A stretch of 64,000 bases of DNA, taken from contig JAFZQZ010000027.1 in NCBI GenBank assembly GCA_017620135.1, forward strand, positions 20,262 through 84,261. The letters are read 5' to 3'. Shown piece after piece: positions 57,955 through 64,000 of the stretch (within the stretch, counting starts at the first letter, position 1; every line of letters begins with the position of its first letter). The position numbers and the translations under genes are program-made. Below the pieces are notes generated by a model. That model was not told the DNA's origin, did not search any database, and worked only from the letters and a program-made list of their open reading frames with translations. This stretch comes from Bacillota bacterium. Its GTDB lineage: Bacteria; Bacillota; Clostridia; Lachnospirales; Bianqueaceae.

Positions 57955-58956
57955 CTAAAGCAGGATCTCCTTGCCGATCACACCCGAACGAACAATGGCG
58001 TCGATCACCTGGTTGGAGAGCCGGGCATCTTTTACGTGGACATAATCATCCGTATCCTGCTCGATCGCATCATAGAATTTCCGGATCAGACGGCCGTGAG
58101 AGGAGCCGTAATAGAATTTGCTGCCCTCCAGGGCTTTGTCTTCAACGATCAGTTTTCGCTCACCGCTCTCATCCAGTTGGTAGAGCTTGCGGCTGTCTAA
58201 CTGGAAGATCGCCTTTTCCATACGGATTTCCAGGAACGGTCCGGCGTTGTAGCTGTTGGCCAGGGTGGCGAAGAATACGCCGCGGGCACCGTTTTCGAAG
58301 TCGAGTTTTGCGACCGCGGTGTCCTCGACATCGATCGCAAGATCCAGCAGGTTCATGCTCATGCCTTTTAATGATTTGACTGGTCCGCAGACAAGCCCTA
58401 TCAGGTCGATGAGGTGGATCGCCTGGTTGATCATGCATCCACCGCCGGCCAGTTTGAAGTCACCTCGCCAGGTCCCGTTGTTGTAGTACTGCTGATCACG
58501 CTGCCAGGGGTTGGCGGCAAAGGCGCCGAGGATCTTCCCGTACTCGCCGCTTGCGACGAGCTCACGCAGTCTGATCGAGGTGTCATTGAAACGGTTCTGG
58601 AAGCAGATACCCATTTTGAGTTCCGGATGCGCGTCCTCGACCGCGATGAACTGCTCGAGTTCGTAGGCGTCGCGGGCGGCCGGCTTTTCGCAGAACACAT
58701 GGACGCCGTGATCCGCGAAGAACCTGCTTACCGGGTAATGCAGATAGTGGGGCAGACAGATGTGCGCGACATCCGGGTGTTCTATTTCGTAAAGCTCTTC
58801 ATAATCTGTGTAAAAATGTATCGTTTCCAGAAGGTCCGGCTTTTTCGCGGGATCGATATCGCATACCGCGACGAGCTGAACATCTTCCATCCCCATGAGC
58901 ACGGGAATATGGATCTGAGAGATCACGCCGCATCCGATCACACAGGCTTTCAGCAT
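57955..58956 (-). CDS. Gfo/Idh/MocA family oxidoreductase, 333 aa
   Basis: N-terminal Rossmann fold with the dinucleotide loop VIGCGVISQIHIP, the ADPDVAHICLPHYLH segment and the catalytic CEKPAARDAYE (E-K-P motif), followed by the alpha/beta C-terminal substrate domain with GGGCMINQAIHLIDL holding the catalytic His. Members oxidise or reduce sugars, inositols or their derivatives with NAD(P). It follows a TIM-barrel isomerase gene with a 15-base gap; such pairs occur in inositol- and glycoside-oxidising pathways. Substrate not known. Confidence 0.9.
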   Translation of the reverse strand: MLKACVIGCGVISQIHIPVLMGMEDVQLVAVCDIDPAKKPDLLETIHFYTDYEELYEIEHPDVAHICLPHYLHYPVSRFFADHGVHVFCEKPAARDAYELEQFIAVEDAHPELKMGICFQNRFNDTSIRLRELVASGEYGKILGAFAANPWQRDQQYYNNGTWRGDFKLAGGGCMINQAIHLIDLIGLVCGPVKSLKGMSMNLLDLAIDVEDTAVAKLDFENGARGVFFATLANSYNAGPFLEIRMEKAIFQLDSRKLYQLDESGERKLIVEDKALEGSKFYYGSSHGRLIRKFYDAIEQDTDDYVHVKDARLSNQVIDAIVRSGVIGKEILL

Positions 58957-58971
58957 GACAGTTTTCCTCCG

Positions 58972-59847
58972 TTAATGTATCTCGGAGAGGATCTTTAAAA
59001 GCGCCTTGTATTGGGCTTCGAAAGCTTCCTCTCCGGAGGCGTATCGGTTTTTGACGGTCACATCGTTCGGACCACCTTTTTCCAGGCTTTTCAGGGCGAT
59101 AAAGGCGAACAAGTGAGGTTCCAGGGTAAGGAATCCGTGATAGCCCTGGTTTTCAAAGGCGTCTTTCAGAATAGGCAGAAGCATCCCGTCTCCGGTACCT
59201 GCCAGAACGTTCTCGCGGTTGGAGAAAAGGGCATCCTTGACGTGGATATAAATGGTGAAGTCTTTCAGCAGTTCCCAGCATTTTTCCGGATCTTCTCCAC
59301 ATTGGACGAAGTTGGCAAAGTCGAAAGCGGCTTTGAGATAGGAGGAATCTATTTTCTCAAGGATCTCGAGACAGCGTAAGCCGGTGTCGCCGTAAATGTC
59401 CTTTTCGTTTTCGTGGAGCAGGACGATACGATTCTCTTCGGCGATCCTGACGAACTTTTTCATCTTTTCGATCACGAGATCGGAATATTCCGCGGGATCC
59501 TTTCCCTCCGGCATATAAAAGCTGAAGATCCGGATATAGCGGCAGTTAAGGGAACGACAGACTCCGCAGAGATTTTCCAGCTGCTTCAGCTGCTTTTCAA
59601 AGGCGGCTTCATCCTCGATCCCGATCTTGCCGATCGGGCTGCCCAGGGAAGAAACCTGGATATGATGGCTGGTGAGAGGGATCAGAAGTTCTTCTTCCGC
59701 CTCTGCGGGTGTGAAATCGGCGATACTTTTCCCGTTCGCCGACCGGATGCATACGTATTTGATGCCCATGCGGCTGAGGGCGTCCAGCTGATCGTTAAAG
59801 TCCGGGCAGATCTCATCGGCAAAGCCGGAAATCATTTCGTAAGTCAT
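58972..59847 (-). CDS. Sugar phosphate isomerase/epimerase-like TIM barrel, 291 aa
   Basis: AP-endonuclease-2-like TIM barrel: ISGFADEICPDFNDQLDALSRMG, the IVLLHENEKDIYG strand with a metal Glu, KAAFDFANFVQCG with an Asp ligand, IYIHVKDAL with a His, and FLTLEPHLFAF as the last Glu strand. First gene of a two-gene operon with the Gfo/Idh oxidoreductase. The 199-base gap upstream holds the pheS promoter on the other strand; no convincing promoter for this gene is seen, only a TAATAT box near 59890. Confidence 0.87.
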   Translation of the reverse strand: MTYEMISGFADEICPDFNDQLDALSRMGIKYVCIRSANGKSIADFTPAEAEEELLIPLTSHHIQVSSLGSPIGKIGIEDEAAFEKQLKQLENLCGVCRSLNCRYIRIFSFYMPEGKDPAEYSDLVIEKMKKFVRIAEENRIVLLHENEKDIYGDTGLRCLEILEKIDSSYLKAAFDFANFVQCGEDPEKCWELLKDFTIYIHVKDALFSNRENVLAGTGDGMLLPILKDAFENQGYHGFLTLEPHLFAFIALKSLEKGGPNDVTVKNRYASGEEAFEAQYKALLKILSEIH

Positions 59848-59972
59848 AGGTAGATAACCTCACCAGAAGAGTAATGACGGACTATGTATATTATGAAATA
59901 GATACAAGCAAAATGCAAGTTTCTTCTTAGAAAACTGTCAGGATTCCACAGCCGCGCAGAGGCTGAAAATCC

Positions 59973-60001
59973 TTGATTTTTCGGCGTTTTGTTGGTATAA
60001 T
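59973..60001 (+). promoter_or_regulatory. Promoter of pheS-pheT
   Basis: TTGATT (59973-59978), 17 bases, TATAAT (59996-60001). Only about 40 bases separate it from the start codon, so there is no room for a T-box here. Confidence 0.8.
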
Positions 60002-60046
60002 ATCCTATTAGTTTTGACTAAAACGACCGAAGAGAGGACAGACCAT

Positions 60047-61075
60047 ATGAACAGCAAAGTCGAAGAACTGAAACTAAGGTTCCAGGAACAGATGGCAGCC
60101 GTACAGGATGCCGAAGGACTGGAGAAACTGAGGATCGCGTTTCTGGGCAAGAAAGGCTTTATTACCGATGTCATGAAATCCATGCGCGACATGAACGAAG
60201 AAGAGCGCCGCGAAATGGGTAAATATATGAACGAATTTAAGGGCGAAGTGACCCGGCAGCTGGCGGAAGAGGGAAAGAAGCTGCAGCAGAAGATCGAGGC
60301 GGAGAAGCTGAAAAAGGATGTCCGCTACGATATTTCCCTGCCCTGCGAGAGCCCGCTGGGAACGCTTCATCCCATCACGATCGTGCAGAGAGAACTCGAA
60401 GAGATCTTCTCCAGCATGGGGTTCGCGGTGGAGGACTTCGCCGAAGTCGTCACCGAATACGACAACTTCGAAGCCGTCAATGTCCCGAAGCATCATCCCG
60501 CCCGTGATATGCAGGATACCTACTATCTGGATAACGGCGAACTCTTAAAAACACAGACCTCAGCGGCGCAGAACTTCATTCTTCGTAAATACGGCGCGCC
60601 CTGCAAGGCGATCTTCCCCGGAAGATGCTTCCGCAACGAGGCGGTAGACGCGAGCCACGAGACTACTTTCTTCCAGATGGAAGGCATGATGGTCGATACC
60701 GACATCTCGATCTCGAACCTGATCTATTTTATGAAGACCATGCTTTCCGAAGTCTTCCAGAAGGATATCAACGTCCGGCTTCGTCCCGGCTTCTTCCCGT
60801 TCGTCGAACCGGGTTTTGAGCTGGATATCCAGTGCCCGTTCTGCGGCGGTGTCGGCTGCGCGACCTGTAAGCACGGCGGCTGGATCGAGCTTTGCCCTTG
60901 CGGCATGATCCACCCGAACGTCCTGGAAATGGGCGGCATCGATCCCGAAAAGTACACCGGCTTTGCCTTTGGCCTTGGTTTAACACGCCTTGCCATGATG
61001 AAATTCGGCATCAGCGACATCCGTTATTTGAACAGCGGCAACCTGAAAGCCCTGGATCAGTTCCGGACACTGTAA
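60047..61075 (+). CDS. pheS: Phenylalanyl-tRNA synthetase alpha chain, 342 aa
   Basis: Coiled-coil N-terminus (EELKLRFQEQMAAVQDAEGLEKL) with LGKKGFITDVMKSM, class II motif 2 ETTFFQMEGMMVD and motif 3 FAFGLGLTRLAMMKFGISDIR. It pairs with PheT to charge tRNA-Phe. ATG 60047 follows AGAGAGGA; eleven upstream codons are dropped. Unlike the tyrS and trpB genes nearby, it has no T-box leader. pheT follows after 32 bases. Confidence 0.97.
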   Translation: MNSKVEELKLRFQEQMAAVQDAEGLEKLRIAFLGKKGFITDVMKSMRDMNEEERREMGKYMNEFKGEVTRQLAEEGKKLQQKIEAEKLKKDVRYDISLPCESPLGTLHPITIVQRELEEIFSSMGFAVEDFAEVVTEYDNFEAVNVPKHHPARDMQDTYYLDNGELLKTQTSAAQNFILRKYGAPCKAIFPGRCFRNEAVDASHETTFFQMEGMMVDTDISISNLIYFMKTMLSEVFQKDINVRLRPGFFPFVEPGFELDIQCPFCGGVGCATCKHGGWIELCPCGMIHPNVLEMGGIDPEKYTGFAFGLGLTRLAMMKFGISDIRYLNSGNLKALDQFRTL

Positions 61076-61107
61076 ATCAAACGGACGAAGGATAGGAGAT
61101 ATAGATT

Positions 61108-63492
61108 ATGTTTTTATCAATGAATTGGATCCGTGATTTTGTCAACCTGGACGGGATCGATCTGGATAATTTGGTCCATCAGTTCACCCTGGGAACGGCG
61201 GAAGTCGAAGGCATCGAACATATCGGAACGGACACGTACGGCGTGGTCGTCGGTCAGATCCTGACCGTGGAAGAGATCCCCGAGTCGAAGAAGCTGCATA
61301 AGCTCACCGTGGATACCGGTGACAAGGTCTGGCAGATCATGTGCGGCGCGCCGAACGTAAAAGTCGGCATGAAGGTGCCGGTCGCGAAGCTGGGCGGAAG
61401 CGTCAGCGGCATGAAGATCGAAGACCGCAAACTGGCCGGCTATGAGAGCCAGGGCATGTGCTGCTCACAGAAGGAACTCGGTGTTTCCGATGATCATTCC
61501 GGTCTGTGGGAACTGCCGGAAGACCTGCCGATCGGCAAGGATATCAAGGAGATCTATGAGATCGATGATGTCGTCTTTGAAGTCGACAATAAATCCCTGA
61601 CCAACCGTCCCGACCTGTGGGGACACTACGGCATCGCCCGCGAGATCGCGGCACTGTCCGGAAGAGAACTTCGTCCGCTTCCCGTGCAGGATCTGTCTGT
61701 CTATCAGGATCTGCCGGAAGTTCCGATCAGTATTGAGGATCCGGAGCTTTGTTATCGTTATTCCGGCATGACCTTCGGCCATGTCACCAAAAACCAGTCG
61801 CCTGTCAACATGCAGATCCGGTTGTTCCGCTGCGGTATGCGCGGCATCAACCTTTTAGCCGACCTGACCAACTATCTGATGCTCGAGATGGGTCAGCCCA
61901 TGCACGCGTTCGACTACAAGAGAGTGGACGCGATCGAAGTCGGGCATCTGCCTGAGACGACCGTTTTCCAGACTCTGGACGGCAAGGAACGGACCATTCA
62001 GCCGGAAATGCTGATGATCAAGTCCCACGGTGAACCGGTAGCCGTCGCGGGCGTCATGGGCGGTTTGGCATCCGAGATCGTAGAGGATACCGACAGCTTC
62101 CTGCTGGAGAGCGCGAACTTCAACGCGGTCAGCGTAAGAAAGACTGCGCAGGCGATCGGTCTTCGTACCGACGCTTCCATGCGTTATGAAAAGACCCTGG
62201 ATCCGGAGATGACGACCACCGCCATCGCCCGTTACTTAAAACTTTTGATGGAGATCGATCCTTCGGTCGAAGTCACCAGCCGTCTGACGGACAACTATCC
62301 GTGGCATTATCCGGTCCGTACGATCGTCTTCGATAAGGCGTATGTCGACCGTCTGACCGGTATCGACATTTCGGAAGAACGCATCGAGAAGACCCTCGGC
62401 CATCTGGGATTCACACTGGAACGTGACGGCAAGGATTTCATCGTGACCGTACCCAGCTGGCGCGCCACCAAGGATGTCACCATCAAGGCGGATATCATCG
62501 AAGAGATTACCCGAATCTACGGATATGACAACTTTGAGATCAAGACCTCGAAGATGGCCCTTTATCCCATGAAACCTACCCCGGAGCACCGCCTGCACAG
62601 CGAAGTGAAGAACCTTCTGGCCTTCACCTACGGAGCGCACGAGGTCCATACCTATGTCTGGAACGACGGTAAACGCCTCAGCGAGCTTGGTCTTTCGAAC
62701 GAAGGCAAGCTCCACCTGGTGAACTCCGTTTCTCCGGATATCGATACCATTCGTGAAGAGCTGATCCCGGCGCTGCTTTGTGTCGCGCTGAAGAACAAGG
62801 GCTATCAGCCTTCCTACAGCATTTTTGAGATCGGTTCGGTCGTACCGGCTGTCGGCGAGGACAAGCTTGCGAAAGAGGAAAAGCACCTCGGCGCTGTCCT
62901 TTACGGACGCAAGGCGGAGGAAGGATCCATGGTCGCGAAAGCCAAAGCGATCTGTGAATCCATCGCCGCGGAAGTCAAAGGTGTGAAGTTTAATTATCGT
63001 CCGGCTGATGAGTCGGAAGTCAAGGAATGGGCACATCCCTACAACAGCTTCGTCGTTTCTCTGAACGATGATCCCGTCGGTCTGATCGCTGTGGTCCATC
63101 CTACCGTGGCCGCGAAGATCGAGAAGAAAGCGGCCGCTGTGGCCGTGGAACTGAATATGGATAAGATCTATCCGCTGGCGAAGATCCTGCCGCAGTTCCG
63201 TGAGCCCAGCCGGTTCCCGTCCATCACCTCCGATGTCACCTTCATCGTAGACGCGGAAGTCCCCTACAGCGAGTTCGAACGCGTGATCGGAAACATCCCG
63301 AACGAGCATCTGGCATCAATGGATCTGGTCGGTATTTATGTGGATCAGGCACTGACAGGAAAGAAGAGCGTGACGGTCCGTTTCACCTTTACCTCGAATG
63401 AGCGTACGCTGGAAATGAACGAAGTGCTGGACTATGTCGCCGCCTACCGTGAAGCCATGAAAGAGATCGGCGCGGTTACGATCGAAGCCTAA
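61108..63492 (+). CDS. pheT: Phenylalanyl-tRNA synthetase beta chain, 794 aa
   Basis: Full-length bacterial PheT: N-terminal tRNA-binding domain (VVGQILTVEEIPESKKLHKLTVDTGD), B3/B4 editing region, B5 domain, the DVTIKADIIEEITRIYGYDNFE block, the catalytic-like core and a C-terminal FDX-ACB anticodon-binding domain (KSVTVRFTFTSNERTLEMNE). GGAG precedes the ATG. Translated with pheS as the alpha2-beta2 enzyme. Confidence 0.97.
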   Translation: MFLSMNWIRDFVNLDGIDLDNLVHQFTLGTAEVEGIEHIGTDTYGVVVGQILTVEEIPESKKLHKLTVDTGDKVWQIMCGAPNVKVGMKVPVAKLGGSVSGMKIEDRKLAGYESQGMCCSQKELGVSDDHSGLWELPEDLPIGKDIKEIYEIDDVVFEVDNKSLTNRPDLWGHYGIAREIAALSGRELRPLPVQDLSVYQDLPEVPISIEDPELCYRYSGMTFGHVTKNQSPVNMQIRLFRCGMRGINLLADLTNYLMLEMGQPMHAFDYKRVDAIEVGHLPETTVFQTLDGKERTIQPEMLMIKSHGEPVAVAGVMGGLASEIVEDTDSFLLESANFNAVSVRKTAQAIGLRTDASMRYEKTLDPEMTTTAIARYLKLLMEIDPSVEVTSRLTDNYPWHYPVRTIVFDKAYVDRLTGIDISEERIEKTLGHLGFTLERDGKDFIVTVPSWRATKDVTIKADIIEEITRIYGYDNFEIKTSKMALYPMKPTPEHRLHSEVKNLLAFTYGAHEVHTYVWNDGKRLSELGLSNEGKLHLVNSVSPDIDTIREELIPALLCVALKNKGYQPSYSIFEIGSVVPAVGEDKLAKEEKHLGAVLYGRKAEEGSMVAKAKAICESIAAEVKGVKFNYRPADESEVKEWAHPYNSFVVSLNDDPVGLIAVVHPTVAAKIEKKAAAVAVELNMDKIYPLAKILPQFREPSRFPSITSDVTFIVDAEVPYSEFERVIGNIPNEHLASMDLVGIYVDQALTGKKSVTVRFTFTSNERTLEMNEVLDYVAAYREAMKEIGAVTIEA

Positions 63493-63513
63493 ATCCTGAA
63501 TAAGGAATCACCT

Positions 63514-64000
63514 ATGTTTGATGTTTGTTTATTGGGGACCGGCGGTATGCTGCCGCTCCCGTACCGCTGGCTGACCGCGATGATGGTCCGTTACGGCGGG
63601 ACCTCGATCCTGATCGACTGCGGTGAAGGCACCCAGATCACGCTTCGCCAGCAGGGATGGAGCTTCAAGGATATCGATTATATCTGCTTCACCCACTATC
63701 ACGGCGATCATATCAGCGGGCTTCCGGGCCTGCTGATGACCATGGGCAACTGCGACCGTACGGATCCCGTGACGCTGATCGGCCCGAAAGGGCTCAGGAA
63801 GGTCGTGGAAGGCCTTCTGATGATCGCGCCGGGGCTTCCGTTCCCGCTGAAGTTCGTGGAGCTGACGAAAGAACAGATCGATCAGCAGGAGGAGATGAAG
63901 CTCGGAACGATGTATGTCCGGGCGGGCCGCGCGGATCACGGCGTCCCGTGTGTGGGCTACAGCATCGAAGTCAAGCGCCGTCCCCGGTTTGATCCGGAAA
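63514..64000 (+). CDS. rnz: Ribonuclease Z, 3' end outside the window
   Basis: The frame runs off the right edge after 162 codons. It begins MFDVCLLGTGGMLPLPYRWL, a variant of the RNase Z start, contains CGEGTQITLRQQG, and the metallo-beta-lactamase motif FTHYHGDHISGLPGL (usual T-H-L-H-G-D-H). Later RADHGVPCVGYSIE provides a further His. The enzyme trims tRNA precursors at the 3' end, needed here because the tRNA genes of this window lack an encoded CCA. AAGGAATCACCT precedes the ATG. Confidence 0.92.
   Translation, partial: MFDVCLLGTGGMLPLPYRWLTAMMVRYGGTSILIDCGEGTQITLRQQGWSFKDIDYICFTHYHGDHISGLPGLLMTMGNCDRTDPVTLIGPKGLRKVVEGLLMIAPGLPFPLKFVELTKEQIDQQEEMKLGTMYVRAGRADHGVPCVGYSIEVKRRPRFDPE

Noticed and set aside
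59848..60046. T-box before pheS
   Set aside because: The promoter lies only about 40 bases before the start codon and no T-box or terminator sequence is present.

Overview
The window reads as chromosomal DNA of an anaerobic, low-to-mid GC Bacillota (Firmicutes) bacterium, probably gut-associated. Supporting evidence: two T-box leaders (tyrS and a lone trpB), hprK with a Crh-like HPr, whiA, mntP, Shine-Dalgarno AGGAGG sites, TTGACA/TATAAT promoters, ferredoxin-type aldo/keto reductases and a cytoplasmic BspA-type LRR protein. Class or genus cannot be fixed from this sequence; Clostridia or an Erysipelotrichia-like lineage both fit. No phage, IS element, CRISPR array, rRNA or replication origin is visible.

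Layout. 1-7.9 kb: a truncated GH4 glycosidase, an MFS carrier, a sugar isomerase-like TIM barrel, a long helical protein of unknown role, a membrane metallophosphoesterase and a kinase-like protein; two intergenic hairpin/motif arrays lie here. 8-17.2 kb: a DUF5058 membrane pair followed by an M19 dipeptidase and a PatB/MalY-type C-S lyase (candidate uptake and breakdown of S-substituted cysteinyl peptides), then an aldo/keto reductase, a TIM-barrel/beta-propeller fusion, an Old Yellow Enzyme and a zinc-ribbon membrane protein. 17.2-22.9 kb: a reverse-strand sugar operon (epimerase, isomerase, FGGY kinase, class II aldolase) divergent from a PocR-AraC regulator, with a likely operator between them. 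22.9-31.3 kb: flavodoxin, ThpR, a small monooxygenase, two paralogous ~750-residue proteins with a PI-kinase/HipA-like catalytic loop, and a tandem pair of 4Fe-4S aldo/keto reductases. 31.4-40.1 kb: a flavodoxin lipoprotein, then a long operon-like run (isomerase, ABC exporter, racemase, LRR protein, CapK-like ligase, acetyltransferase, two zinc ribbons). 40.1-48.6 kb: tRNA-Cys and tRNA-Glu, a Ser/Glu-linker SGNH protein, Mrp ATPase, hprK, ROK kinase, murB, whiA, Crh-like HPr, mntP and an M19 dipeptidase. 48.8-64 kb: tRNA-Leu, a membrane protein, a hairpin array beside a PD-(D/E)XK-like gene, an AEC carrier, T-box tyrS, T-box trpB2, another long helical protein, a Gfo/Idh dehydrogenase with an isomerase, pheS-pheT and the start of rnz.

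The most unusual signal is a set of short inverted-repeat arrays at four separate loci. Each array is built from its own private core word: CGCCCA (1.0-1.3 kb), CGCGTGATTTTGA (2.6-3.0 kb), GTTCT/AGAAC inside the whiA reading frame (46.1 kb), and CTTGCTA/TAGCAAG (50.2-50.4 kb). A single extra CTTGCTA-type copy overlaps a promoter at 3.97 kb. Arms vary together, so base pairing appears to be kept. These arrays, and the tandem kinase-like proteins, are the best candidates for undescribed biology here.
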